A DNA stretch of 64,000 nucleotides from the NCBI GenBank assembly GCA_964007475.1, contig OZ023273.1:78033737-78097736 (forward strand), in the 5' to 3' direction. This DNA comes from Hybos culiciformis (lineage: Eukaryota; Arthropoda; Insecta; Diptera; Hybotidae). The notes beneath the pieces are model-generated. The model had not been told where the DNA came from and did no database searches. It saw only the letters and a program-made list of their open reading frames with translations. Shown in pieces: positions 8,437 through 20,400 of this stretch; the first letter of the stretch is position 1; each line of letters begins with the position of its first letter. A program made the translations under genes and the position numbers.

Positions 8437-11400
8437 ATAACAGCCTCGGAGACCATATACCATTCATAGACCTAAATAATCACCATTCATTCCCTTTGCC
8501 GTACATTCACATAAAAACTAAATCAAATAATCAATTAAAATTTCTCATAGATACAGGTAGTAATATGTCTTTTATAAATCCTGAGATTGTAAACCCAAAC
8601 TTAGTACAAACTATAATTCCAATTAAAATAAAAAGTGTTTTTAAAACACACGTTATTGATAAACAAATTATTTTAAACGGTTTAGAAGAATTCAAAACAA
8701 AAGAAAAATTAAAATTTCTCCTATTTAAATTCCACAACTATTTTGATGGGTTGATTGGATCAGAAATGATGCAACAATTAAAATTGAATATAAATTTCCA
8801 AAATTCTACTTTGTTTTCGGATAAAGTAAAAATCCCATTCATTTATAAACCCAATTTCATGTCAAAAACCTTAAAAATTCCAGCAGAAATAAAAATGATA
8901 TTAAGTGTTCCAGTTGATGTGGAACAGGGAGATATTACAATAAAAAATTCTTTACTAACTGAAGGAGTAGAAATTTCAGAGGGCATATACAAAGCAAGCA
9001 ATTGGCAGGCTCTTGTAGAAATTACGAATCATTCGCCACAAATAAAACAAATTGAAATAGTCCAACCAATTAAAGCCCAACTCTTTCAAAATTCTTTTTA
9101 TCACCAAGTACATAATTTTTCTATAAGTTCTGAACAAAGTAATACTGAACAAGACATTAAAGATTTAATTAGATCAGAAAAACTTAACCCAGAAGAAAAA
9201 CACAATATAATTGAGTTATGCAAAAATTATGAAGATATATTCTTCAAAGAAGGACAAGATCTGTCATTTACAAACGAAATAAAACACCATATAAAACTCA
9301 ATGACAATTCACCAACCTATACAAAATCCTATAGGTACCCAGAAATACATAAACAAGAAGTTAAAGACCAAATACATAAAATGTTAGAACAAGGAATAAT
9401 TAGACACAGTTTCTCACCGTGGTCTGCACCCATCTGGATTGTCCCAAAAAAGAAAGACGCGAGTGGGGTTCAAAAATGGAGGTTAGTTGTAGACTACCGA
9501 AAACTCAATGAAAAAACTATAGATGATCGCTACCCTATACCTAATATTACGGAAATTCTCGATAAATTAGGAAGAAGTGTGTATTATACTACATTAGATT
9601 TGGCCTCAGGTTTTAACCAAATCGAAGTTAATCCAGCTGATATTCCAAAAACAGCCTTTAGCGTAGATTACGGTCACTATGAATATATTCGTATGCCATT
9701 CGGTTTGAAAAATGCCCCTTCGACCTTTCAAAGAGTTATGGACAATATACTAAGAGATATACAAGGAAACTTTTGCTTCGTCTATATGGACGATATAATT
9801 ATATTTTCCTCATCCTTGCACCAACATCTGGACCACATTTCACAAGTCTTTGATAAACTAAGACAAGCAAATCTAAAAGTTAATCTGGACAAATCTGAAT
9901 TTATGCAAAAAGAAGTATCCTTTTTAGGGCATATAGTTACCCCTGAAGGTGTAAAACCCAACCCCGATAAGATTGAAGCTATAAAAAACTTCCCTATTCC
10001 CAAGACACCTAAACAAATTAAATCCTTTCTGGGATTATTAGGATACTATAGAAAGTTCATCAAAGATTTTTCCAACCTAACCAAACCAATGACGCAATGC
10101 CTCAGGAAAAACAATAAAATAACATTAGACTCCAGTTATATAGATTGCTTCGAATTATGTAAAACCATGCTGTGCAATGAGCCTATACTGCAATACCCAG
10201 ATTTTACGAAACCTTTTGTTCTAACCACAGATGCTAGCGATGTCGCACTTGGGGCAGTATTATCACAAGGAGCTATAAACTCGGATAAACCTATATGCTA
10301 TGCTAGTAGAACCCTATCTAAATCAGAACACCACTATAGCGCTTTCGAAAAGGAACTCTTAGGAGTAGTCTGGGCTACCAAACACTTTAGACCCTATCTG
10401 TTTGGCAGAAAGTTCAAAATTGTTACCGATCACAAGCCATTAACCTGGCTATTCTCATTAAAAGAACCAAATTCCAAATATATTCGTTGGAGAGAAAAAC
10501 TCAAAGAATACGACTACGAAATTTGTTACAAGAAAGGCACAAAAAATACGAATGCTGACGCACTGTCCAGGATCCAAATTAACTGTTGTGAACACATGAC
10601 CAGGAACGAAGACGATCTGGACTCAAATGACACTATTCACTCAGCAATGGAAAGCTTTGAAGAAGGAATACCAATTTCTGAAAGACCCTTAAATAATTTT
10701 AATTGTCAAATAATCATCGAAAATAACCCTCAAGTAAAATCTTCTAAAGTAAACTTAAAAATACTATTCAAAACAAAAAAACAATATTTGATAAAAACAA
10801 ATGATCAAGATTGCGTGAATAAAATTAAAGAAATATTACAAGACCTAGTACGTCCAAAAATAACCACAGCAATTTACACAGACAATAATACATTCAAAAA
10901 ATTCCAAAATATTTACTCAGAACTGTTCAGTAACAAAAAACTTAACCTTGTCCGTTGTATGTCACACCTACAAAATGTATTTGAGATAGATGAACAGGAA
11001 AATATAATAAAAGAATATCATAATAAATCAAACCATCGTGGTATCAACGAAACTTTTACTCACTTAAATACCGTATATTATTTCCCACAAATGAAAACAA
11101 TTATTACAAAATTAATAAATGATTGTGAAATTTGTAAATTGTATAAATATGACAGAAACACAAAACCACTAAAATTTCAAATTACGGAAACACCTAGTAA
11201 ACCCATGGAAATCATCCATATGGACGTATATGCTGTACTAAACCAAAACATATTAACAATCATAGACAAATTTAGCAAATTCGCGAGTGCTTTCATTCTA
11301 CCAACTAGAAATAGTATCTCAATTATTAATGCTATGAAGCAATTTTTCGCACATCACGGCATTCCAAATAAGCTGATAAGCGACAATGCTCTAGAATTCA

Positions 11401-11996
11401 CTTCATCAATTTTTAAGGAATTTACACAACTTTACAATATCAACCATCACTTAACATGCGCAAAAAACTCCACGGGAAACTCCCCTGTAGAGAGACTACA
11501 TTCCACTCTTTCAGAAATCATTAGAATAATATATAATCAAAACAAAACTAAACCACTTTCACAAATATTAGATGAGGCCCTCATTACATATAATAGTTCG
11601 ATACACTCAACAACAAAACTATCCCCATTTCAGCTAATAACAGGTCACTATACTAACAAATATCCCTTGCCAAACCAAACCAAATCTCCAGGAAAACATG
11701 ATTTCTTAAACGAGCACATAAAAAATTACGAAGTTTTAACAAAACTTATTCAGGACAAACAAAAAAGCGACAAAACAAAAATTATAAATAAACTAAATCA
11801 AAACAGACATGATCCAAAACAATACAACGCAGATGAAATCATCTACGAAAAAGAGAACCGAAGAAATAAACTTGCCCCGCAATTCACACCTCATAAAGTT
11901 AAACAAGATCAGACCATAACATTATTATCAGATAAACGAAAAGTTCATAAGCAGAAAATAAAAAACCAAAATATTTCTATTTCAGGCAATGCCTAG
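8433..11996 (+). CDS. pol: Pol polyprotein (protease, RT, RNase H, integrase)
   Basis: The frame is uninterrupted. There is no ATG near its start (the first candidate at 8496 is TTG), so it is probably made as a Gag-Pol fusion by -1 shift. Counting residues from 8496: an aspartic protease DTG triad at 19-21; reverse transcriptase about 270-450, with SPWSAPIWIVPKKKD near 308 and the catalytic YMDD at 430-433; RNase H about 570-700, with TTDAS (D579); integrase zinc finger H842-x4-H847-x29-C877-x2-C880; and integrase catalytic triad D910, D963, E999 with the usual 35-residue D-E spacing. No chromodomain is visible. All key residues seen are present, so the enzyme set looks functional. The last codons overlap the predicted env splice acceptor. 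Confidence 0.95.
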   Translation, partial: LNNSLGDHIPFIDLNNHHSFPLPYIHIKTKSNNQLKFLIDTGSNMSFINPEIVNPNLVQTIIPIKIKSVFKTHVIDKQIILNGLEEFKTKEKLKFLLFKFHNYFDGLIGSEMMQQLKLNINFQNSTLFSDKVKIPFIYKPNFMSKTLKIPAEIKMILSVPVDVEQGDITIKNSLLTEGVEISEGIYKASNWQALVEITNHSPQIKQIEIVQPIKAQLFQNSFYHQVHNFSISSEQSNTEQDIKDLIRSEKLNPEEKHNIIELCKNYEDIFFKEGQDLSFTNEIKHHIKLNDNSPTYTKSYRYPEIHKQEVKDQIHKMLEQGIIRHSFSPWSAPIWIVPKKKDASGVQKWRLVVDYRKLNEKTIDDRYPIPNITEILDKLGRSVYYTTLDLASGFNQIEVNPADIPKTAFSVDYGHYEYIRMPFGLKNAPSTFQRVMDNILRDIQGNFCFVYMDDIIIFSSSLHQHLDHISQVFDKLRQANLKVNLDKSEFMQKEVSFLGHIVTPEGVKPNPDKIEAIKNFPIPKTPKQIKSFLGLLGYYRKFIKDFSNLTKPMTQCLRKNNKITLDSSYIDCFELCKTMLCNEPILQYPDFTKPFVLTTDASDVALGAVLSQGAINSDKPICYASRTLSKSEHHYSAFEKELLGVVWATKHFRPYLFGRKFKIVTDHKPLTWLFSLKEPNSKYIRWREKLKEYDYEICYKKGTKNTNADALSRIQINCCEHMTRNEDDLDSNDTIHSAMESFEEGIPISERPLNNFNCQIIIENNPQVKSSKVNLKILFKTKKQYLIKTNDQDCVNKIKEILQDLVRPKITTAIYTDNNTFKKFQNIYSELFSNKKLNLVRCMSHLQNVFEIDEQENIIKEYHNKSNHRGINETFTHLNTVYYFPQMKTIITKLINDCEICKLYKYDRNTKPLKFQITETPSKPMEIIHMDVYAVLNQNILTIIDKFSKFASAFILPTRNSISIINAMKQFFAHHGIPNKLISDNALEFTSSIFKEFTQLYNINHHLTCAKNSTGNSPVERLHSTLSEIIRIIYNQNKTKPLSQILDEALITYNSSIHSTTKLSPFQLITGHYTNKYPLPNQTKSPGKHDFLNEHIKNYEVLTKLIQDKQKSDKTKIINKLNQNRHDPKQYNADEIIYEKENRRNKLAPQFTPHKVKQDQTITLLSDKRKVHKQKIKNQNISISGNA
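11971..11986 (+). promoter_or_regulatory. Predicted 3' splice site (acceptor) for env mRNA
   Basis: A short pyrimidine-rich run (TATTTCTATTTCAG|G) ends in AG at 11984-11985, inside the last codons of pol. The exon would start at 11986. Its first base plus the two bases left by the donor at 6882 complete a codon, placing translation in the env frame that is open from 11951. Position and phase both fit errantivirus env splicing; a branch point was not identified. Confidence 0.65.
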
Positions 11997-12286
11997 GGTG
12001 CTATGGACAAAGTCTCAAAATAACCAACCTGAATAATAACAACGGGTTACTAGCTTTAGAACTAAATACCGTCAGGGTAATAGATAGGTATTCTAAATTA
12101 ATGCACATAATCAACATAACGGATTATGAAATCAACGCCAACAAAATTCGGCTAAACATCGAGCAAATAAAACTTGATTACAACAACTATTTATCTCAAA
12201 AATCCCTAATCCAAATCGTAGAAAGAAAATTTAAAACACTAATAAACAACATTAAATTAATTAAACCCATCCAAAGATCAAAGAGG

Positions 12287-12295
12287 GGAGTATAA
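12287..12295 (+). other. Env frame break at the cleavage/fusion-peptide border
   Basis: Directly after RSKRG the reading frame meets TAA at 12293-12295, while family-like sequence resumes in the neighbouring frame from about 12289. Family members have a few extra residues between the furin motif and the SGNLD-like segment, so a small deletion fits. The net loss must be 1 modulo 3 bases; the exact size cannot be read from this copy alone. Confidence 0.75.
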
Positions 12296-13590
12296 TTAAA
12301 TCTATCTCAGGTAACCTGGATAATGACGACTTGATCGAAATAAAAGACCAACTAAAAACTCTAGACGGTTTCCAAGGAGATCTCGAGAAACACTATAATG
12401 ACCAAATTGTCATAAACCAAAATATGATTAACAGATTTGACAATATTACAAATCATATTAATAAACAACAAAAATTGCTCCAAACATATTTAAACCAATA
12501 CAAAGAAAATTTAACAAACCAAGTAAAGAATTTAGGTACGGACGCATCAATAAACCAATATTTGACCGAACTAATATATGACATCGATTTCCTTAATGAC
12601 CATTTGGTTGAAACCATAGATTCAATTAACTTAGCAAGGTTAAATTTAATTTCAAAACATATATTACACCCCGAAGAATTACATTATATTCATAATATAT
12701 TAAGTCAACAACAAATTTTCCTCCCAGCTGAGGTAGATATATACAAATTATTAAGTTTACAAGCTTTCTACAGTCATTCTAATATAATATTTTTGGTAAA
12801 AATCCCGATATTCATGCCAAACCACTTTTCCCTTTTCCGAATTAAACCTATTCCTATCAATAATTCCAAAATAATAAAAGCTGCAAAACCTTTTATTATT
12901 CTTGATTCCCAAATGTATCAATATGTGGACGAACCATGCACTATGGTGGAATCATGGGGTTACTGTAAAAAGAACAATATTCAACAACTGGACACAGACA
13001 AATGCATACCCAACATCATCAACCATAATCAGCCTTATTGCACACTAACAGAAATCAATGATGTCAACGAGGTCGAAGTAATAACAGATAACAGTATAGT
13101 CGTAGTTACCAGCACAAAAATAAATTTGTACTCAGAATGTAGTTCACCATCAAATGTTACATTAAAAGGTGCAAATCTAATTCAATTTGAAAACTGCACA
13201 ATACGAGTTAATGAGATTACATACAGCAGCAAAACACCAGCATTCCAAAACAAAATACAATTAATAACTTCTAATTATCATCAAATTAACGAAACAGATA
13301 CCGTAAAAGTACTGACACTAAAACAACTAAACAACCATACAATTAATAATCTACAAAAAATTTCACACCTCGATTCAAACACCTCACGATATTTTAACTA
13401 TACACATTCTACTATGGGAGCCTCGACAGTTATGATAATAGCACTAATCAGTTACACATTACATAAACTATACACCAATTCAAGAAACTCACAACCAATA
13501 TTGCAGTCCATCCAATCAGGAACCCAACAGCAATCAATTAGTACACATCCATCAAATTCGGTCGAACCATTATGGTCTCTACCTCATTCC

Positions 13591-13601
13591 AGAGGGGGAG
13601 A
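13591..13601 (+). other. Polypurine tract
   Basis: AGAGGGGGAGA lies immediately before the 3' LTR. Such a tract primes plus-strand DNA synthesis. It is also translated as part of the Env C-terminus. Confidence 0.92.
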
Positions 13602-14482
13602 AGTTATGTTATCCACTTCACCATCAGAACAATCTAAAATGTAAAAAGGGAAAACATTAATTTAGATACTACGAATAATACTTACCAAATGTTGATAAAC
13701 CAATCATATATTAGAAATGTCTGAAAATATAAAAAGAATATTAAAATAGATACTTTTAATAATACTTACCAAATGCTGTTATTTTAAGATCAGATAGATA
13801 TGTTAGGAAAATCTCAAAAAAAGATCATATAAATAAATAACTATTTTGTCAAACACTTAATTGTAAGAAAAAATAAAACAAATTTTCGGAATAAGCAAAT
13901 TTCAATAAAAAAGTATCAAATTCATATTTAATAAATACAAATTGATTTCCGTTCACACAAAAATACAAAATTGCAAACGTGTTGCAATATCAATAAATTT
14001 AGTGGAAACAAATTGATTGGTTATTAAAATGAATTTGAGGCGTTTCTTTTAGAAATAGGAATTGTAAAATTAATGAAATAAAAATTAAAAGTTTAGTCTT
14101 GAAGATTCGTACAAATTAGACGGTTTAAAAAAATAATACTTTTACTAATAAGAAAAATAAAGTAAATTCTAAAATCGAATAACTCTTTATTTTTTCTCTT
14201 CCTAAAATTGGAATTAGTAAAAATAAAAAAATATTTTTTTAGTATAAATAGAAATTAAGAAATAAAAAAAAAAATATATAATATTACTTACTTTTGATAA
14301 ATAATTTTGAACCAAATGAATGAAAATTAAATATAAAAATTTTAATAAGAAAAATTCTAAAACTAAGAAAAAACTAGAAACTAAGAAAAAAAATATAAAG
14401 ATCGAGGAGATAAGAAAAAATAAACAAAGTGATCAAAATAAACTTAAGAATTTTTATTTACATTTACCCAATAGACAAAACT
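13602..14482 (+). repeat. 3' LTR
   Basis: 881 bp with AGTT...AACT ends; identical by eye to the 5' LTR except G at 14075 (T at 6288). Its first 43 bases encode the end of Env (stop at 13642-13644). The TATA box copy is at 14243-14251. The satellite resumes straight after it. Confidence 0.96.
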
Positions 14483-14486
14483 CGAG
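14483..14486. repeat. Target-site duplication, right copy (CGAG)
   Basis: CGAG follows the 3' LTR and matches 5811-5814. The interrupted monomer continues with CTATGAGCTC. It then reads CAAATTTAAAAAAGG, where most copies have CAAAGTTGAGAAAGG, so this monomer is slightly diverged next to the insertion. Confidence 0.93.
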
Positions 14487-17400
14487 CTATGAGCTCTCAA
14501 ATTTAAAAAAGGAAATTTTACATATTTAGTATGAAAAAATCGCCTTTCGACGGTTTTTAGGCTCTAGCTCAAAAACCAAAAAATATTTTATAAAACAATT
14601 TTTTTTTAGATTAAAATTTATAAAATTACACTTCTTTCGGCATTTAAAAAATTTAAATCGATGCACTGGTTCGCGAGCTATGAGCTCTCAAAGTTGCGAA
14701 AGAAAATTTTACATATTTAGTATGAAAAAATCGCCTTTCGACTGTTTTTAGGTTCTAGCTCAAAAACCAAAAAATATTTTATAAAACAATTTTTTTTTAG
14801 ATTAAAATTCATAAAATTACGCTTCTTTTGGCATTTAAAAAATTTAAATCGATGCACTGGTTCGCGAGCTATGAACTCTCAAAGTTGAGAAAGAAAATTT
14901 TACATATTTGGTATGAAAAAATCGCCTTTCGACGGTTTTTAGGCTCTACCTCAAAAAACAAAAAATATTTTATAAAACAATTTTTTTTAGATTAAAATTC
15001 ATAAAAGTACGCTTCTTTTGGCATTTAAAAAATGAAAATCGATGCACTGGTTCGAGACCTATGAACTCTCAAAGTTGAGAAAGAAAATTTTACATATTTA
15101 GTATTAAAAAATCGCCTTTCGACGGTTTTTAGGCTCTACCTCAAAAACCAAAAAATATTTTATGAAATAATTTTTTTTTAGATTAAAATTCATAAAATTA
15201 CGCTTCTTTTGGCATTTAAAAAATTTAAATCGATGCACTGGTTCGCGAGCTATGAGCTCTCAAAGTTGCGAAAGAAAATTTTACATATTTAGTATGAAAA
15301 AATCGCCTTTCGACGGTTTTTAGGCTCTAGCTCAAAAACCAAAAAATATTTTATAAAACAATTTTTTTTTAGATTAAAATTCATAAAATTACGCTTCTTT
15401 TGGCATTTAAAAAATTTAAATCGATGCACTGGTTCGCGAGCTATGAGCTCTCAAAGTTGCGAAAGAAAATTTTACATATTTAGTATGAAAAAATCGCCTT
15501 TCGACGGTTTTTAGGCTCTACCTCAAAAACCAAAAAATATTTTATAAAACATTTTTTTTTAGATTAAAATTCATAAAATTATGCTTCTTTTGGCATTTAA
15601 AAAATTAATATCGATCCATCTATGAGCTCGCAAAGTTGAGAAAGAAAATTTTACATATTTAGTATGTAAAAATCGCCATTCGACGGTTTTTAGGCTCTAC
15701 CTCAAAAACCAAAAAATATTTTATAAAACAATTTTTTTTTTAATTAAAATTCATAAAATTACGCTTCTTTTGGCATTTAAAAAATTAATATCGATCCACT
15801 GGTTCGCGATCTATGAGCTCGCAAAGTTGAGAAAGAAAATTTTACATATTTAGTATGAAAAAATCGCCATTCGACGGTTTTTAGGCTCTACCTCAAAAAC
15901 CAAAAAATATTTTATGAAACAATTTTTTTTTAGATTAAAATTCATAAAATTACGCTTCTTTTGGCATTTAAAAAATTAAAATCGATGCACTGGTTCGCGA
16001 GCTATGAGCTCTCAAAATTGAGAAAGAAAATTTTACATATAATTTTAGTATGAAAAAATCGCCTTTTGACGGTTTTTAGGCTCTAGCTCAAAAACCCAAA
16101 AATATTTTATAAAACAATTTTTTTTAGATTAAAATTCATAAAATTACGCTTCTTTTGGGATTTAAAAAATTAAATCGATGCACTGGTTTGCGAGCTATGA
16201 GCTCTCAAAGTTGAGGAAGAAAATTTTACATATAATTTTAGTATGAAAAAATCGCCTTTTGACGGTTTTTAGGCTCTAGCTCAAAAACCCAAAAATATTT
16301 TATAAAACAATTTTTTTTAGATTAAAATTCATAAAATAACGCTTCTTTTGGCATTTAAAAAATTAATATCGATCCACTGGTTCGCGATCTATGAGCTCTC
16401 AAAGTTGAGAAAGAAAATTTTACATATTTAGTATGTAAAAATCGCCATTCGACGGTTTTTAGGCTCTAGCTCAAAAACCAAAAAATATTTTATAAAACAA
16501 TTTTTTTTTAGATTAAAACTCATAAAATTACTCTTCTTTTGGCATTTAAAAAATTAAAATCGATGCATTGGTTCGCGAGCTATGAGCTCTCAAAATTGAG
16601 AAAGAAAATTTTACATTTAATTTTAGTATGAAAAAATCGCCTTTTGACGGTTTTTAGGCTCTAGCTCAAAAACCCAAAAATATTTTATAAAACAATTTTT
16701 TTTAGATTAAAATTCATAAAATTACGCTTCTTTTGGCATTTAAAAAATTAATATCGATCCACTGGTTCGCGATCTATGAGCTCGCAAAGTTGAGAAAGAA
16801 AATTTTACATATTTAGTATGTAAAAATCGCCATTCGACGGTTTTTAGGTCCTATCTCCAAAACCAAAAAATATTTTATGCAACAATTTTTTTTTAGATTA
16901 AAATTCATAAAATTACGCTTCTTTTGGCATTTAAAAAATTAAAATCGATGCACTGGTTCGCGAGCTATGAGCTCTCAAAATTGAGAAAGAAAATTTTACA
17001 TATAATTTTAGTATGAAAAAATCGCCTTTTGACGGTTTTTAGGCTCTAGCTCAAAAACCCAAAAATATTTTATAAAACAATTTTTTTTAGATTAAAATTC
17101 ATGAAATTACGCTTCTTTGGGCATTTAAAAAATTAAAATCGATGCACTGGTTCGCGAGCTATGAGCTGTCAAAGTTGAAAAACAAAATTTTATATATTTA
17201 GAAAAAATCGCCTGTCGACGGTTTTTAGGCTCTAGCTCAAAAACCAAAAAATATTTTATGAAACAATTTTTTTTTAGATTAAAATTCATAAAATTACGCT
17301 TCTTTTGGCATTTAAAAAATTAAAATCGATGCACTGGTTCGCGAGCTATGAACTCTCAAAGTTGAGAAAGAAAATTTTACATATTTAGTATGAAAATATC

Positions 17401-20400
17401 GCCTTTCGAAGGTTTTTAGGCTCTAGCTCAAAAACCAAAAAATATTTTATAAAACAATTTTTTTTAGATTAAAATTTATAAAATTCCGCTTCATTTGGCA
17501 TTTAAAAAATTAAAATCGATGCACTGTTTCGCGAGCTATGAGCTCTCAAAGTTGAGAAAGAAAATTTTGCATATTTAGTATGAAAAAATCGCCTTTCGAC
17601 GGTTTTTAGGCTCTAGCTCAAAAAACAAAAAATATTTTATAAAACAATTGTTTTTTGATTAAAATTCATAAAATTATGCTTCTTACGGCATTTAAAAAAT
17701 TAAAATCGATGCACTGGTTCGCGAGCTATGAGCTCTCAAAGTTGAGAAAGAAAATTTTACATATTTAGTATGAAAAAATCGCCTTTCGACGGTTTTTAGG
17801 CTCTAGCTCAAAAACCAAAAAATATTTTACGAAACAATTTTTTTAGATTCAAATTCATAAAATTACGCTTCTTTTGGCAATAAAAAAATTAAAATCGATG
17901 CACTGGTTCGCGATCTGTGAGCTCCCAAATTTGAGAAAGAAAATTTTACATATTTAGTATGAAAAAATCGCCTTTCGACGGTTTTTAGGCTCTAGCTCAA
18001 AAACCAAAAAATATTTTATAAAACAATTTTTTTTTAGATTAAAATTCATAAAATTACGCTTCTTTTGGGATTTAAAAAATTAAATCGATGCACTGGTTTG
18101 CGAGCTATGAGCTCTCAAAGTTGAGAAAGGAAATTTTACATATTTAGTATGAAAAAATCGCCTTTCGACGGTTTTTAGGCTCTAGCTCAAAAACCAAAAA
18201 ATATTTTATAAAACAATTTTTTTTAGATTAAAATTCATAAAATTACGCTTCTTTTGGGATTTAAAAAATTAAAAACGATGCACTGGTTCGCGAGCTATGA
18301 ACTCTCAAAGTTGAGAAAGAAAATTTTACATATTTAGTATGAAAAAATCGCCTTTCGACGGTTTTTAGGCTCAAGCTCAAAAACCAAAAAATATTTTATA
18401 AAACAATTTTTTTTTAGATTAAAATTCATAAAATTACGCTTCTTTTGGGATTTAAAAAATTAAAATCGATGCACTGGTTCGCGAGCTATGAGCTCTCAAA
18501 GTTGAGAAAGGAAATTTTACATATTTAGTATGAAAAAATCGCCTTCAACGGTTTTTAGGCTCTAGCTCAAAAACCAAAAAATATTTTATAAAAAATTTTT
18601 TTTAGATTAAAATTCATAAAATTACGCTTCTTTTGGGATTTAAAAAATTAAAATCGATGCACTGGTTCGCGAGCTATGAACTCTCAAAGTTGAGAAAGAA
18701 AATTTTACATATTTAGTATGAAAAAATCGCCTTTCGACGGTTTATAGGTTCTAGCTCAAAAACCAAAAAACTTTTTATAAAACAATTTTTTTTTAGATTA
18801 AAATTCATAAAATTACGCTTCTTTTGGCATTTAAAAAATTAAAATCGATGCACTGGTTCGCGAGCTATGAACTCTCAAAGTTGAGAAAGTAAATTTTACA
18901 TATTTAGTATGAAAAAAACGCCTTTCGACGGTTTTTAGGCTCTACCTCAAAAACCAAAAAATATTTTATAAAACAATTTTTTTTTAGATTAAAATTCATA
19001 AAAGTACGCTTCTTTTGGCATTTAAAAAATTAAAATCGATGCACTGGTTCGCGACCTATGAACTCTCAAAGTTGAGAAAGAAAATTTTACATATTTAGTA
19101 TGAAAAAATCGCCTTTCGACGGTTTTTAGGCTCTACCTCAAAAACCAAAAAATATTTTTAAAACAATTTTTTTTTAGATTAAAATTCATAAAATTATGCT
19201 TCTTTTGCCATTTAAAAAATGTAAATCGATGCACTGGTTCGCGAGCTATGAGCTCTCAAAGTTGCGAAAGAAAATTTTACATATTTAGTATGAAAAAATC
19301 GCCTTTCGACGGTTTTTAGGCTCTAGCTCAAAAACCAAAAAATATTTTATAAAACAATTTTTTTTAGATTAAAATTCATAAAATTACGCTTCTTTTGGCA
19401 TTTAAAAAATTTAAATCGATGCACTGGTTCGCGAGCTATGAACTCTCAAAGTTGAGAAAGAAAATTTTACATATTTGGCATGAAAAAATCGCCTTTCGAC
19501 GGTTTTTAGGCTGTAGCTCAAAAACCAAAAAAATTTTATAAAACAATTTTTTTTAGATTAAAATTCATAAAATTACGCTTCTTTTGGCATTTAAAAAATT
19601 AAAATCGATGCACTGGTTCGCGAGCTATGAGCTCTCAAAGTTGAGAAAGAAAATTTTACATATTTAGTATGAAAAAATCGCCTTTCGACGGTTTTTAGGC
19701 TCTAGCTCAAAAACCAAATAATATTTTATAAAACAATTTTTTTTAGATTAAAATTCATAAAATTACGCTTCTTTTGGGATTTAAAAAATTAAAAACGATG
19801 CACTGGTTCGCGAGCTATGAACTCTCAAAGTTGAGAAAGAAAATTTTACATATTTAGTATGAAAAAATCGCCTTTCGACGGTTTTTAGGCTCTAGCTCAA
19901 AAACCAAAAAATATTTTATAAAACAATTTTTTTTTAGATTAAAATTCATAAAATTACGCTTCTTTTGGGATTTAAAAAATTAAAATCGATGCACTGGTTC
20001 GCGAGCTATGAGCTCTCAAAGTTGAGAAAGGAAATTTTACATATTTAGTATGAAAAAATCGCCTTCGACGGTTTTTAGGCTCTAGCTCAAAAACCAAAAA
20101 ATATTTTATAAAAAATTTTTTTTAGATTAAAATTCATAAAATTACGCTTCTTTTGGGATTTAAAAAATTAAAATCGATGCACTGGTTCGCGAGCTATGAA
20201 CTCTCAAAGTTGAGAAAGAAAATTTTACATATTTAGTATGAAAAAATCGCCTTTCGACGGTTTTTAGGTTCTAGCTCAAAAACCAAAAAACTTTTTATAA
20301 AACAATTTTTTTTTAGATTAAAATTCATAAAATTACGCTTCTTTTGGCATTTAAAAAATTAAAATCGATGTACTGGTTCGCGAGCTATGAACTCTCAAAG

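Larger units (their letters stand above)
11986..13644 (+). pseudogene. env: Envelope (fusion) protein gene, frameshifted
   Basis: This is the third gene of the element and resembles the baculovirus F-like Env of insect errantiviruses. The N-terminal part is open from 11951 to 12295 (frame 2). It contains an ITNLN...NGLLALEL region, an HIINITDYE motif and a furin-type site RSKRG at 12278-12289, then stops at 12293-12295. The rest continues in frame 1 (open from 12265) with the SGNLD segment expected just behind the fusion peptide. It then has heptad-like helices, a conserved IFLVKIPIF...LFRIKPIP region, a Cys-rich ectodomain with several N-glycosylation sequons, a membrane segment around 13411-13470, and a short tail that reads through the purine tract into the 3' LTR. 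The change of frame with loss of the fusion-peptide start makes this copy defective unless it is a sequencing error. Confidence 0.85.
5815..14482 (+). mobile_element. Full-length errantivirus-type Ty3/Gypsy LTR retroelement
   Basis: The 8,668-bp element has 881-bp LTRs with AGTT...AACT ends, a tRNA-Ser primer-binding site, gag, pol in PR-RT-RNase H-IN order, a third env gene, a purine tract and a CGAG target duplication. By eye the two LTRs differ at one base only (T at 6288, G at 14075), so the insertion is recent. Gag and pol are open throughout; env carries a frameshift. Ty3/Gypsy elements with an env gene and a tRNA-Ser primer are known from the insect 17.6/297 group, which is the closest match I can name. 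It is the only transposable element I see in the window and is inserted directly into satellite DNA. Confidence 0.97.

Noticed and set aside
8496..8498. Possible independent pol start at 8496
   Set aside because: The codon is TTG and the frame is open further upstream to 8421, where the slippery heptamer lies. Frameshifting explains pol expression better.
8531..10003. Short minus-strand frames inside pol
   Set aside because: Antisense shadows of the protease and RT coding region.
14320..14529. 69-codon Lys-rich frame running from the 3' LTR into satellite
   Set aside because: It is the A-rich R/U5 region read through into flanking repeat. The 5' LTR copy ends differently, so there is no conserved product.
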